IMG/VR virus record: IMGVR_UViG_3300042562_000609
Span: 1-29,898 of that record
Length of the DNA: 29,898 nt
Strand: one strand, 5' to 3'
Source of the DNA: a virus
In this document: positions 7,591 through 16,718 of the stretch, in pieces
Position numbering within the stretch: the first letter of the stretch is position 1
Layout of the letters: every line of letters begins with the position of its first letter
Notes under the pieces: generated by a model
The model's database searches: none
Told to the model about the DNA's origin: nothing
Seen by the model: only the letters and a program-made list of their open reading frames with translations
Program-made: the position numbers and the translations under genes

Positions 7591-9305
7591 GACACTTTTT
7601 AAATGAGATTGAAATAACGCCTCGCAACCGTGAAGAAATCGGAGTGATTTCCGACTTTACAGACAACCCCGAAGTGCTTAAAATCAATGTAGATACTATA
7701 ATTTTGCCACGTGAAGCGTATGGAATAGTTAAAGACCATATCGCAACGTTAGGTTTATTTGAGGGAATTCCTTATAGAGTTCAGATGGCAAACGGTATAA
7801 GTTTAAACTATTATGTAGACTTGACTAGTGCGCCAATTTTCCGCAGTTACGAATGTGAGTTAAAAATACTACGTAGACAATCAGCAGATAAATTCTTTGA
7901 AGATGCAAACGGAACATCTTTTGAATTGATGCTTAAAAAAGGCGTTGTCTTTCCTCGTTTTCAAGTGCCTTATTTAGTTATTAAGGATAATCAAGCGGAG
8001 TTGGCAATAAGTTTAGCGTTGGGACTTTATACGATGACTCAGGCGTTAATTTCTGCAATCAAAGATTTAGCCACAACAATCTCGCAAGGCGTTCAAGCAG
8101 GCACTCCGTCAGTTGGTGCAACGGGTCCCGTGATTGGATTAGGCGACATTATAAGCTACGTGCTTAACATATTAGCGCAAGTGATTTACATAGCAGCGTT
8201 ATTGGTGGCGGTCACTAATCTAGGTCTTCAAATGTTCAACTTAATTTTCCCTAAAATTCGATATTTAGGAGCGTGCAAAGTGAAGGATTTAATCGAAAAA
8301 GGTTGTCAATATTTAGGCTTTACGTTAGATTCAACTCTATTATCAAGCACAAATTTTACTATTGTTCCTGTTCCATTGGTTAGAGGTCGTAAAGGGATAT
8401 TCAAATTCGTTTCAGATGATTTGGTCGCTCCATTTAACAAAGGTGTTCCGAGTTCAAGTGACAGTGTAAGCACACTTGGAAGTCTTATAACGGCTGTTGA
8501 AACTACATTTAATGCACGCACTAAGGTAGTTGACGGAGTGGTACAAATCGAACGTAGGGATTTTTGGCAGGATACAACCTCTATGAACGTTATTCCTGCA
8601 ATGGTTATTCAAGCGGATAGACAAGACGAATTTAGCTATAATGCGGAAGACGTTTGGAAGCGTTACTACATTCATTACACTTTGGATTCAATGGATTTGA
8701 ATACGATGGATGAATTATACGATATTCATGACGCAGAATTTTCAACTGAGCCCGTAAATGTTGTTAATGCTGATTTAGTCACGATTAAGGGGCTTCAAGA
8801 CGTTTCACCTCCGTTTTCTTTAGGACAACGAAAAGATGAGCTTAATTGGCTTGAAAAGCAAGCGAAGAAACTATTTGAATTAATTGACGAGGTGAGCGGA
8901 GTGTTTGGAGGTGGAACAAATTTAGCACCTAAAATTGATGCGAGAGTTGGCGTTATGGTTATTAGTCAAAACTTCTATTCGGTTACTAAATTACTCTACA
9001 CTGTTGCAGGAAAACAGCCCGCTAATTTTAAAACTTTTGTTAGCGCAAAATCACTTTGGGACAAATACCACTACATAAATCAAATTCAGTTAAACAGTTG
9101 GAAAATTAAAAGTTCGGTTAGACTGAGAATAATGGAGGAAGATTTCGTAACTTTGCTAAATAATAATTATGCAGAGATTGACGGCGTGAATTGTGAGATT
9201 CTTCAACTAGAATGGATAGATGAAAAGAGTTTAGCGACAATTACGTACAGAATACCTGATAATTATGCTAGTGGAAAGGTAACAACACTAACAATAAACG
9301 CTTAA
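7587..9305 (+). CDS. Tail tip / distal-tail-like structural protein with hydrophobic segment
   Basis: 572 residues, starting in the ATGA overlap with the tape measure stop. The N-terminal 110 residues (FLNEIEITPRNREEIGVISD, then LPREAYGIVKDH) look like a distal tail domain. A strongly hydrophobic stretch at about 188-221 (NILAQVIYIAALLVAVTNLG) is followed by CKVKDLIEKGCQYLGFTLDS, and then a long hub-like C-terminal half. I know this architecture from Bacteroidota phage tail modules. It should be part of the tail tip. A membrane-like segment in a tip protein may serve host membrane penetration; that is inference. Confidence 0.65.
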   Translation: MRHFLNEIEITPRNREEIGVISDFTDNPEVLKINVDTIILPREAYGIVKDHIATLGLFEGIPYRVQMANGISLNYYVDLTSAPIFRSYECELKILRRQSADKFFEDANGTSFELMLKKGVVFPRFQVPYLVIKDNQAELAISLALGLYTMTQALISAIKDLATTISQGVQAGTPSVGATGPVIGLGDIISYVLNILAQVIYIAALLVAVTNLGLQMFNLIFPKIRYLGACKVKDLIEKGCQYLGFTLDSTLLSSTNFTIVPVPLVRGRKGIFKFVSDDLVAPFNKGVPSSSDSVSTLGSLITAVETTFNARTKVVDGVVQIERRDFWQDTTSMNVIPAMVIQADRQDEFSYNAEDVWKRYYIHYTLDSMDLNTMDELYDIHDAEFSTEPVNVVNADLVTIKGLQDVSPPFSLGQRKDELNWLEKQAKKLFELIDEVSGVFGGGTNLAPKIDARVGVMVISQNFYSVTKLLYTVAGKQPANFKTFVSAKSLWDKYHYINQIQLNSWKIKSSVRLRIMEEDFVTLLNNNYAEIDGVNCEILQLEWIDEKSLATITYRIPDNYASGKVTTLTINA

Positions 9306-9306
9306 T

Positions 9307-9528
9307 ATGGAAGAACAATTTAAAGAATTGAATAAAAATTTGAGTGATTCGCTTAAAAAACTTCTTGATTTAAACAAAAATTTGTTGAAAGACTTGACCG
9401 AAGAACAGCAAAAGGCTGTTTTACCTATTCAAAATGATATAAATGCGGCATTGAAAGCAGCAAAAGACGGAAATATTTTAGCACTAAACGAAATTCAAAA
9501 TAAATATGCCAGTACAAATATTCAATAA
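9307..9528 (+). CDS. Small coiled-coil protein in the tail module (73 aa)
   Basis: 73 residues, almost entirely predicted helix with repeated LNKNL and LLDLNKNLLKDL heptad-like leucines and no membrane segment. It starts one base after the preceding stop and its end overlaps the next start by 23 bases. Function unknown; its position suggests a tail-tip assembly factor or minor component. Confidence 0.6.
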   Translation: MEEQFKELNKNLSDSLKKLLDLNKNLLKDLTEEQQKAVLPIQNDINAALKAAKDGNILALNEIQNKYASTNIQ

Positions 9529-11767
9529 AAGTTATACTGATATATTCGGAAATTCGCTTGGATATTACAGAATGAATGCAGGCGATAAGGTAAAGCTTGC
9601 GCTAACTTTACACACTACTATTCGATTTACTTCGCTTACAAATCCATTATTTTTAGATTGGACTACAAATACAATTACTTCTGCATCTCAAAGTTGGATT
9701 GAAGAAGGTTTCAGAGCAGGAGACACGGTTACTGTAATTATTTACGATGTAAACGGAGTACTTTTTAACACGTTTTCGGCGACTATTAACTATGTAGATG
9801 GAAGTATTTGTACGCTTAGTGCGGCAACTTATTGGTATGACAATACGGCTCAACAATTTGTAACCATTTCTGTCACTTCACGTAGAAGAGCAACTTTAGA
9901 AGTGTTGCTTAATCACGTTTTAAATTCAACTGCAGGAATGCCTTTCTCGCTTATTGACGGTGAAAGTACTCGAATGAAGTTTGACGGAACAGATACGCTT
10001 GCTGTTGCGGGTGTAATTAATGGAGTTGAAATAATTAACAAATCAGGTCAGTATTTGACGAGTAGTAAATTGACAAGGCAAGCCGATTATTCTGCAAATG
10101 AAAGTTCTTTTTTGTTAGAATTAGAATTTATTCAAAGTGGTATAAGAAATTCGGGTTGGTTTTTCACAGCGGAATGTTTAAAAGCATACGTTAAATTGGA
10201 ATGGGCTTCTTTGGCAGGAGAACCATTTGCAAAGTCAGTAAGTTTACTAAATGAAGCTGGTGACACGGGTTATTTTGACCAACCATTTAATACGGGCGTT
10301 GTTGATGCTACACTTGTTCAAGGCGTTAATACTTTAGATTGGTCTTTACCTACAACATTTGATGTAATAATTGATTCGACAAGTTCTGATTATGGTTTCG
10401 GTGCGGCTTACGATTCAGTTAACGTAGACTATTATAAGAATCGACCTTACTCACAAACTGATATATCAATGGCTTTAGGTACAACGATACCTACTATTTC
10501 ATTTAACTATCCATCTGCAACGAATGAATTCGGAGCTAAATACACGCTTACTTTAAACTCGATTACAACTGTTGGAACGGTTAATACTTTGAATATAACC
10601 TTTACGCCAATAGCCTCATTTACTACGTTTTTTGATGGCTTGGAAGATGGCGACAGATTGTTCAAATTATGGGTAAAATTCGGTAATCTTAACCTATTAG
10701 TATTTAATGACCAACTTAGTAAATCACCTCCCGTTGGTGGTCCATTAATTCCTGTTCAAAATATCTTTATTGACCATTCAGATAACACAACAGAGTCAGT
10801 TGATTCTGCTTTGACATACGAGGCAAATACGGAAGATGACCTTGCTTTTTGTGGTAAGTTTTTACTCGAAAAGGGTGCTTCATATGATTCAATGGAATAC
10901 CGAATAGTAGCTTACAACACAACTACTTTAGAAAGTTTTGATTTAAATACGTGTTTCTTTAACATTTCAACTATTCCTTTTGTAGGCGGTCAATATATTT
11001 TAAACCAATCAAATACCGTTCAGAATACTTTACCAACTACAAGCAATAAACGAATAGCTACTTTAATACTTGACCCTACAATAGACACTTTAACCGAATA
11101 TGGCATTAAGGTTTATTTCCCGTTCTTATTACGTTGGGAATATTGGCTACAACAGTTGAATGCAGACGCTGATTTTTACCCTAATGAGCAAACTAAAAAT
11201 TGGTTTAACTTCAATAATCTTGGCGATTGGGAGTTAAGACTAAATATAGAGCTAGTAAAAGACGGACTTGCGTACATTTTTGAAGATACTGTTATCGATA
11301 AAGATTACGATTCTGAGCCTTTAATTGTTCAAAACATAGAATTGTACATTGATGCAACTAATACGAACGTAGGCATCGTTACAGAAGGTCAATTAATGCG
11401 TGTTATTGCAACTCATTCACTTATTAGTGGCGAGGTTTGGGACGATGCAGTCACTTGGGGAATGATAACAGTTGAACCAACGGAAAGCAACCCTCGATTT
11501 ATATCAAGTACTGTAATTGATTACGACAACAATCCTTCAAATCCGCTTATTCCTTTAGTTGGTGAAACGAAATGCAAATTAACTTTTCCGACTCCAACAC
11601 TTGCAAAAATGGAGTGTTTTTTCAACCCCGATTTAATTAATTTATCTAACGGTGTGAAATTCACAACTAAAATAAAAGGTTGTTCGCTTGAATCTCCAAT
11701 GTTTAAAATCACGACAACGGATTTAGACAAATTAACTACTGATGACGACAATAAAATTATAGCGTAA
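9506..11767 (+). CDS. Large tail structural protein (753 aa)
   Basis: 753 residues beginning MPVQIFNKSYTDIFGNSLGY. It is rich in Thr, Asn, Phe and Tyr and looks like all-beta sequence with no Cys-rich or enzymatic motif. It contains IPVQNIFIDHSDNTTESVDS and a C-terminal region (LINLSNGVKFTTKIKGCSLE) ending in an acidic TTDDDNKII tail. The start overlaps the preceding gene by 23 bases. Its position between the tip protein and the fibre suggests a tail hub or baseplate protein that carries the fibre. No specific function can be read from sequence. Confidence 0.7.
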   Translation: MPVQIFNKSYTDIFGNSLGYYRMNAGDKVKLALTLHTTIRFTSLTNPLFLDWTTNTITSASQSWIEEGFRAGDTVTVIIYDVNGVLFNTFSATINYVDGSICTLSAATYWYDNTAQQFVTISVTSRRRATLEVLLNHVLNSTAGMPFSLIDGESTRMKFDGTDTLAVAGVINGVEIINKSGQYLTSSKLTRQADYSANESSFLLELEFIQSGIRNSGWFFTAECLKAYVKLEWASLAGEPFAKSVSLLNEAGDTGYFDQPFNTGVVDATLVQGVNTLDWSLPTTFDVIIDSTSSDYGFGAAYDSVNVDYYKNRPYSQTDISMALGTTIPTISFNYPSATNEFGAKYTLTLNSITTVGTVNTLNITFTPIASFTTFFDGLEDGDRLFKLWVKFGNLNLLVFNDQLSKSPPVGGPLIPVQNIFIDHSDNTTESVDSALTYEANTEDDLAFCGKFLLEKGASYDSMEYRIVAYNTTTLESFDLNTCFFNISTIPFVGGQYILNQSNTVQNTLPTTSNKRIATLILDPTIDTLTEYGIKVYFPFLLRWEYWLQQLNADADFYPNEQTKNWFNFNNLGDWELRLNIELVKDGLAYIFEDTVIDKDYDSEPLIVQNIELYIDATNTNVGIVTEGQLMRVIATHSLISGEVWDDAVTWGMITVEPTESNPRFISSTVIDYDNNPSNPLIPLVGETKCKLTFPTPTLAKMECFFNPDLINLSNGVKFTTKIKGCSLESPMFKITTTDLDKLTTDDDNKIIA

Positions 11768-11769
11768 TT

Positions 11770-13800
11770 ATGGCAAATCAAAAAATACACGAATATCCTT
11801 TAGAACGTTTCGTTTACGGTGACGACGACTACTACGATATTGACTATTGGGACGGTGCAGTTTATCAAACAGCGAAGATATTAGGCTCAACAATCAAGGC
11901 CGCGATGTTGTCAGGCATTGCGATAAGTTTAACCGCTCCGAGTGCGTTTATTGTTGGTGGTAGCCCAACCGATGGAACGGGAACACTTACTTTAACGGCT
12001 GCAGGTTTAGCTAATCAATACATTCGAGGTGATGGAACACTTGCAACGTTCCCAACGAGTGGAGGTGGCGGTAATAGTGTAAATTATTATCTTAATGGTG
12101 GGACGGCTGCCAGTGTAGCAACTTACTACCAAATGAGTAAATTGGCTGTAATTGGCACGGGTGTAGATTTCTCGCTTGCTGGTAACGGCTTAATTAGTCA
12201 ATGGCTTACAGATGTTTCAGACCCAAATGTTACTGAAATTCCTGCAGGAAATTGGAACTTTGAAATGTATTTTAGTGCTAGTTCAAGCGGTGGAGTGCCT
12301 AAATTTTACATAGAAATATTAAAATATGACGGGGCAACATTTACAACGATAGCAAATAATTCTTTAGCTCCAGAGCCAATAACAAGCGGAACGGCTATTG
12401 ATTTGTATTTAACTTCGGTTGCTGTACCTTTAACTGTTATGTTAACTACTGATAGAATAGCGTTAAGAGTGTACATCGTTGATTCTGTTTTGGGGCGAAC
12501 GATAACACATCATACTCAGAATTCTCATCTTTGTCAAGTAATAACGACCTTTTCAAGTGGTTTATCTTCGATTAATGGACTTACAGAACAAACGCAATAT
12601 TTAGCCGTTGGAACGAGTGGAACAGATTTTGCAATTAATTCAGCAACAGATACGCATACATTCGATTTACCAACGGCAAGCGCAACGAATCGAGGGGCTT
12701 TGAGTACAGTGGATTGGAGTACGTTTAACGGTAAACAAAATCAAATAACATTAACTACTACGGGAACGGGTGCGGCTACATTTATAGCAGATACTTTAAA
12801 TATTCCAACGGCAAGCGGAGGAACTCCTGCAGGAATTACGGGACAAATTCAGTTTAATAATGCTGGTTCTTTTGGTGCTGATTCGGGGTTGTTTTGGGAT
12901 AACACAAATAAACGTTTAGGAGTAGGCGCAACACCTGCAACCACTGTAAGACTTGACATAAGAGCGCAAGGTGCTTTGTCTACTGATATAGCATTAAGAG
13001 TTAGGAATAGTGCGGATACACAAAATTTATTTAGTTTATCAGGAAATGGAAACTTTACCCTTGGATTAGCGAACAGTTATTACATTGCGCTTAATCCTTC
13101 TTCACCTTCATTAAGAGGTTATAATTCAACTAATGTAGCTTGGCAATTATCGCCTTGGACTGGTGAGCACTGTTGGATAACAAATAACCAAACTAATCAA
13201 ACGCAAGTTGGCATAGGAATAACTACTCCAACTTCAAAATTACACGTTTATACTTCTGTAGATGATACTGCAATAAAAATAGCAACGGGAGCTTCATTAG
13301 TAGCAAATGAAACAGCTTGTTTAAAATTTTCAACAACAAATGCCGGAACATCATTTGGAGGTGATGCTTTAATAATTAGAGCAAGGTCAAAAGGTACAAG
13401 TAATGCTGACCAAAAATGTTCTGCTGAATTTTCATTAAATAGAAATGGCACAAATGCATTAAAAGCCTCAATTACATCTCAATCAAATTTACTATTACAA
13501 GCACCAACTGAAGATACTGCTGATATAGGAGTTATTTATATTCCCAATGGCACTGCGCCAACAGCCTCTATTGTAGATGGATATAAGCAATATTCAAATG
13601 ACATTGTAGCTGGAAACGCAGCACCTCATTTTAGAACAGAAAACGGAGCTGTAGTTAAAGTTTACCAAGAAACAACAGCAATAACAGCAGCTACTTTAGT
13701 TAGTAATTTAGGCACACCATTAACAGATACAGATACTATTGACGGTTACACTTTAAAACAAGTAGTTAAGGCATTAAGAAATTTAGGTATTTTAGCATAA
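11770..13800 (+). CDS. Tail fibre / receptor-binding-type protein
   Basis: 676 residues. The N-terminus (DYDYWDGAVY-like region after HEYPLERFVYGDDDYY) probably anchors to the tail. The body has repetitive Gly/Thr/Ala-rich segments typical of trimeric fibres (AAGLANQYIRGDGTLATF, LTTTGTGAATFIADTLNIP, GQIQFNNAGSFGADSGLFWD, NKRLGVGATP). It ends in DTIDGYTLKQVVKALRNLGI, a C-terminal segment I recognise from Bacteroidota phage fibres. It should bind the host surface. The last third (from about 13240) is more AT-rich and may be a swapped domain, as is common for host-range regions. Confidence 0.75.
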   Translation: MANQKIHEYPLERFVYGDDDYYDIDYWDGAVYQTAKILGSTIKAAMLSGIAISLTAPSAFIVGGSPTDGTGTLTLTAAGLANQYIRGDGTLATFPTSGGGGNSVNYYLNGGTAASVATYYQMSKLAVIGTGVDFSLAGNGLISQWLTDVSDPNVTEIPAGNWNFEMYFSASSSGGVPKFYIEILKYDGATFTTIANNSLAPEPITSGTAIDLYLTSVAVPLTVMLTTDRIALRVYIVDSVLGRTITHHTQNSHLCQVITTFSSGLSSINGLTEQTQYLAVGTSGTDFAINSATDTHTFDLPTASATNRGALSTVDWSTFNGKQNQITLTTTGTGAATFIADTLNIPTASGGTPAGITGQIQFNNAGSFGADSGLFWDNTNKRLGVGATPATTVRLDIRAQGALSTDIALRVRNSADTQNLFSLSGNGNFTLGLANSYYIALNPSSPSLRGYNSTNVAWQLSPWTGEHCWITNNQTNQTQVGIGITTPTSKLHVYTSVDDTAIKIATGASLVANETACLKFSTTNAGTSFGGDALIIRARSKGTSNADQKCSAEFSLNRNGTNALKASITSQSNLLLQAPTEDTADIGVIYIPNGTAPTASIVDGYKQYSNDIVAGNAAPHFRTENGAVVKVYQETTAITAATLVSNLGTPLTDTDTIDGYTLKQVVKALRNLGILA

Positions 13801-13813
13801 AAAAAACATAATT

Positions 13814-14119
13814 ATGGCAATTTTAATAAAAGCAAACGAAGAAAAAAGTATTATAATTTCAGGTACTGAGTTGAAACTAGAAAGCATCTATGCACGACTT
13901 GAATTTGCAGCGAGAGCAGACGGTAAAACGCTTGAAATAGCAGTTGTAACATACGCAAGTCAGTTGACTTATGAAAGTAACCAACCTATCTTTACAGATG
14001 TTCAGCAAGGTAGTTTCACAGTTGAAATTTTAGATACTGAATTACAAGATATAAACGCTGCTAACAAGTACGCAAGTTTAGCATTTGAGCAAATGGGCTA
14101 CACAACTGAAATCGTTTAA
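13814..14119 (+). CDS. Small structural-region protein (101 aa)
   Basis: 101 residues with an AATTATG start. It has an acidic, beta-rich composition (SIIISGTELKLESIYARLEF, FTVEILDTELQDINAANKYA) and no membrane segment. It sits between the fibre and the Cys-rich 390-residue protein, 3 bases before the latter. It may be a fibre-associated or chaperone-like accessory. I do not recognise a defined domain. Confidence 0.65.
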   Translation: MAILIKANEEKSIIISGTELKLESIYARLEFAARADGKTLEIAVVTYASQLTYESNQPIFTDVQQGSFTVEILDTELQDINAANKYASLAFEQMGYTTEIV

Positions 14120-14121
14120 TT

Positions 14122-15294
14122 ATGGCGTGCGAATGTATACGTATTGAATTCCGACTCAGTGACGAGCTAACTTCTACAGTTGTAGAATTAGACATTGCAG
14201 GCACTTACAACAGTGAGAATTACTACACTTGGACTTATTTAGGTGTAGATTATTATCTGTATTGGAACCTACCAAGTAATCAATGGGAAGTGACTATTAA
14301 TGGCTTAGGTTATCCTACTTTTCCTTTAGTTACATTTGTAAAAGAAACGACCGGTCCTTGTCCTCCTTTAACTTCAATTCCCGTTTGGGCTTATGGGCAT
14401 TTTGACGAGTTTACTACTGCTGATTGTATACCTATCATTCTTAATTGTGGTATTGAAGACCGTATATTTAGAGAATACATCGCTATTAAACTTCCGCAGT
14501 CATTCACTGAACAAGACCGAGGCATTAAAGATTGTTGTTGTGAGCAATTAGTTTTAGGTTCAAGTGCTGAAAGTTGGAAAAATGACCTTACGTCTTTTTG
14601 GATAAAACTTTCAAGTGATGCAGATACCGCAGAATTTCAGATATTAGACTGTGATGCAAACGTTTTAGGCACATTCGAGATTAATACTTTCCCAAATGAA
14701 ATCAATGCCTTCTATGCAACGTGCGATTGGAATGAAATATTAAATACATTCGGTCAAGGTAACTATACACTTGCAATTGAATATAGTATTTCGGGCTTGT
14801 CAGGGACGTTATTATGGGGCGATTATAAACTATTACCTTATAGCATACATAACGCTCTTAAAACGGCTCGTGTGCGTGCTATATTCAACGGTAAACAAAC
14901 TATTGACGGTATAGATTTCACAAATTCAAACGTTGAAAGTACTCACAGATTTTACGGCTACTTAGGCAATAGACAGCCTAATATGGCAATAGATAATATT
15001 ATCTACGACAATAGAGAAATGAAGCGTGTAATTAGAGAAAATCTAAACGACTACGAAATAATCACAGACCCTGAAAACGAATGTATTTTACGCCCGTTAT
15101 TAGAGTTATTTTTCATTTCAGAAAATGAGTTATTCATCTCAGATTACAACGCACATAATCACTCGTATAGATATTTAGATTTGCCCGTTATCGTATCGGA
15201 ATCTCCCGAAATTGAGTACAAAGATTTCAGCAGAAAGGCGGTTTTAAAATGCAAAGTGGCGGATAAATTCAAGAGTCAACGTACTTTTTATTAA
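14122..15294 (+). CDS. Cys-rich tail-associated protein (390 aa)
   Basis: 390 residues beginning MACECIRIEFRLSDE. The N-terminal 80 residues form a Tyr/Trp-rich beta domain (YYTWTYLGVDYYLYWNLPS) and more cysteines follow (CPPL, CIPIILNCGIED, KDCCCEQ). The C-terminal half resembles a hub-like fold with AIDNIIYDNREMKRVIRENL. It closes the tail operon ahead of lysis. A receptor-binding or adhesin role is plausible from its place after the fibre. The TAA stop forms the first bases of a promoter-like element. Confidence 0.6.
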   Translation: MACECIRIEFRLSDELTSTVVELDIAGTYNSENYYTWTYLGVDYYLYWNLPSNQWEVTINGLGYPTFPLVTFVKETTGPCPPLTSIPVWAYGHFDEFTTADCIPIILNCGIEDRIFREYIAIKLPQSFTEQDRGIKDCCCEQLVLGSSAESWKNDLTSFWIKLSSDADTAEFQILDCDANVLGTFEINTFPNEINAFYATCDWNEILNTFGQGNYTLAIEYSISGLSGTLLWGDYKLLPYSIHNALKTARVRAIFNGKQTIDGIDFTNSNVESTHRFYGYLGNRQPNMAIDNIIYDNREMKRVIRENLNDYEIITDPENECILRPLLELFFISENELFISDYNAHNHSYRYLDLPVIVSESPEIEYKDFSRKAVLKCKVADKFKSQRTFY

Positions 15295-15299
15295 CTTTA
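15292..15299 (+). promoter_or_regulatory. Weak TAnnTTTG-like element TAACTTTA before lysis genes
   Basis: TAACTTTA matches seven of eight defined-plus-spacer positions, with A in place of the final G. It overlaps the stop codon of the preceding gene and lies 22 bases before the next ATG, the same layout and spacing as the TAACTTTG element at 27853. Confidence 0.35.
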
Positions 15300-15320
15300 C
15301 AACTTGAAACCGACAATTTA

Positions 15321-15554
15321 ATGAATGAAATAGCAGAATTAACCAAAAAATATGGAGTTACTGGAGTGTTGTGCGCTTGGCTCTCGATTACTACGATGAG
15401 AGTAGGTAATTTAGAAACGAAACTTGAAGATTGTTGGAGTGATAGGATGCTTGAAATCCGTAATCAACAGAAAAGCGAAAACAAAACAGAATCTCCTTCA
15501 CATTTATTTGCTATTATTCCCGAAAAATTAACCATAAAAATAAAAAAAGTATGA
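15321..15554 (+). CDS. Holin-like / BhlA-like small membrane protein
   Basis: 77 residues. One membrane segment is visible near the N-terminus (YGVTGVLCAWLSITT), followed by a VGNLETKLEDCWSDRM helix and a Lys-rich C-terminus. This layout of one membrane helix, an amphipathic helix and a charged tail resembles BhlA-type holins and related proteins of Bacteroidota phages. It opens the lysis cassette and overlaps the next gene by 4 bases. A holin or holin-partner role is inferred. Confidence 0.55.
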   Translation: MNEIAELTKKYGVTGVLCAWLSITTMRVGNLETKLEDCWSDRMLEIRNQQKSENKTESPSHLFAIIPEKLTIKIKKV

Positions 15555-15754
15555 ATTTAATCGAACGAATAAAAAACAGAACTCCTTTATCGGATAGAAA
15601 AAAAGGTAAAATTGCAACCGCTATCGGTGTTGCCTGTGCAACTATTCTAACATTGGGAGTTGTTACGGCTCCATTAGGAATCACTTTATTGTCAGTTGGT
15701 GCTGCTGTATTTGGCGGCAAAGCATTATTTCACGCACAAAAAGTAGTAAAATGA
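15551..15754 (+). CDS. Probable holin (67 aa, two membrane segments)
   Basis: 67 residues. A basic N-terminus (KNRTPLSDRKKGKIAT) precedes a hydrophobic stretch at about 22-59 (IGVACATILTLGVVTAPLG, ITLLSVGAAVFGGKALF), which can form a helical hairpin. The size, charge and position just before the endolysin fit a small class II-like holin. Overlaps of 4 bases on both sides indicate coupled expression with its neighbours. Confidence 0.6.
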   Translation: MNLIERIKNRTPLSDRKKGKIATAIGVACATILTLGVVTAPLGITLLSVGAAVFGGKALFHAQKVVK

Positions 15755-16215
15755 TACTATCGAAACACGTCACCATTGAAGAATTCGAGCGTTCATCTAC
15801 TGCTGTGAAACACGGTATATCCAATAAGATGGGATTTACTGAAAAAGAAGCTGCTATACAATTGTGTGAAAATGTATTCGAGCCTATACGGGACCACATT
15901 AAACGACCTATTAATATAAGTAGTGGATTTCGCTCACTGCGTGTTAATTCTCGCATTGGAGGAGCTGTTTCAAGCCAGCATTGCAAAGGTGAAGCAATGG
16001 ACGTTGATTTGCACGATAAAGAGTTATTCGATTGGATAATTGAGAATGTTGTGTTTGACCAAATGATAGCAGAATTTCCGATAAATGGCAAAGCAAGTTG
16101 GTTCCATATCTCTTATAAAAAAGGCAGGAACAGAAAGCAAGCCTTAATCGCGGTCAAAAAGAACGGTAAAACTTCATATTTACCATACGAAGAGAATTCT
16201 AATCTACTATTTTAA
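15751..16215 (+). CDS. Endolysin, M15-type zinc peptidase
   Basis: 154 residues with the M15_3 (VanY/L-Ala-D-Glu or D-Ala-D-Ala peptidase-like) pattern: INISSGFRSLRVNSRIGGAV, SSQHCKGEAMDVD and SWFHISYK. Probable zinc ligands are His77, Asp84 and His119. It would cut peptide bonds in peptidoglycan after holin opening. No signal peptide or separate wall-binding domain is visible. It overlaps the holin gene by 4 bases and ends the late operon; a hairpin with T-tract lies downstream. Confidence 0.88.
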   Translation: MILSKHVTIEEFERSSTAVKHGISNKMGFTEKEAAIQLCENVFEPIRDHIKRPINISSGFRSLRVNSRIGGAVSSQHCKGEAMDVDLHDKELFDWIIENVVFDQMIAEFPINGKASWFHISYKKGRNRKQALIAVKKNGKTSYLPYEENSNLLF

Positions 16216-16224
16216 TACACTTTC

Positions 16225-16264
16225 CTACGTAGTTCTACTTAGTTTATCTACGTAGTTCTACGTA
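16225..16264 (+). repeat. Direct repeats CTACGTAGTTCTAC with TACGTA palindromes
   Basis: CTACGTAGTTCTAC occurs at 16225-16238 and 16248-16261, starts 23 bases apart. TACGTA occurs at 16226, 16249 and 16259. The spacing of about two helical turns suits an operator, and the second copy doubles as a terminator stem. Confidence 0.65.
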
Positions 16265-16269
16265 TTTTT
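16249..16269 (+). terminator. Hairpin with T-tract after the lysis genes
   Basis: TACGTA at 16249-16254 and TACGTA at 16259-16264 pair over the loop GTTC and are followed by TTTTT. It is AT-containing and therefore weaker than the other terminators, but well placed at the end of the late operon. Confidence 0.5.
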
Positions 16270-16290
16270 CAACTTATTTTGTGAATGTAT

Positions 16291-16337
16291 GTTATATAAA
16301 AGAAAAGTTTATATATATTTGTAAGACAAAACAAAAC
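16291..16337 (+). promoter_or_regulatory. Early promoter with conserved upstream and leader sequence
   Basis: The -7 element TATATTTG lies at 16314-16321. The flanking sequence (ATATAAAAGAAAAGTTTATA upstream, GACAAAACAAAAC in the leader) is nearly repeated at 22546-22591, so both operons probably share regulation. It precedes the early operon starting at 16354. Confidence 0.65.
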
Positions 16338-16353
16338 ATTAAAAATAGAAATT

Positions 16354-16512
16354 ATGACACGTTTAAAGAGAATAGAAAAAAAAGGGTACAAAGTTCAATT
16401 TGTAATGGGAAGAGCAAAAGGTCAAGAAGGTTATTGCATTGCTCGTTGGGGCAATACAATTGTTCGCGGCACATCTGAAACGAATATTCACTTTCAAATA
16501 TTTGGTTATTAA
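16354..16512 (+). CDS. Small early protein (52 aa)
   Basis: 52 residues, start in the genome-typical context GAAATTATG, first gene after the early promoter. The product is basic (MTRLKRIEKKGYKVQFVMGR) and ends SETNIHFQIFGY. I do not know its function. First genes of an early phage operon are often host take-over factors; that is inference. The next gene starts one base after its stop. Confidence 0.65.
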   Translation: MTRLKRIEKKGYKVQFVMGRAKGQEGYCIARWGNTIVRGTSETNIHFQIFGY

Positions 16513-16513
16513 G

Positions 16514-16717
16514 ATGAATGTAACGATAGAATTTAAAGAAGTTGAATTTACAATTGAGTTTAACTATTTAGCAGCAATCGAAGAGGACAATAATTTCGGA
16601 ACGCCAGAAGTTATTGAAATCCTAAAAGTAGAACATAAAGGCGGTGATGTTACCTTGATTATGGAACATTTTGAAAACGAATTAAAGGATAAAATTTCAC
16701 AATACTTAAATAATTGA
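16514..16717 (+). CDS. Small early protein (67 aa)
   Basis: Start chosen at ATG 16514, just after the preceding stop; the longer upstream frame would overlap the previous gene fully in another frame. The 67-residue acidic product is beta-rich in the N-terminal half (MNVTIEFKEVEFTIEFNYL) with a C-terminal helix (FENELKDKISQYLNN). Function unknown. Confidence 0.6.
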   Translation: MNVTIEFKEVEFTIEFNYLAAIEEDNNFGTPEVIEILKVEHKGGDVTLIMEHFENELKDKISQYLNN

Positions 16718-16718
16718 T

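Noticed and set aside
15681-16091. Antisense open frame of 136 codons over the lysis genes
   Set aside because: Fully opposite to well-supported holin and M15 endolysin genes; low-complexity product without motifs.
16439-16513. N-terminal extension of the 16514 gene
   Set aside because: Lies wholly inside the preceding small gene in another frame; ATG 16514 directly follows its stop.
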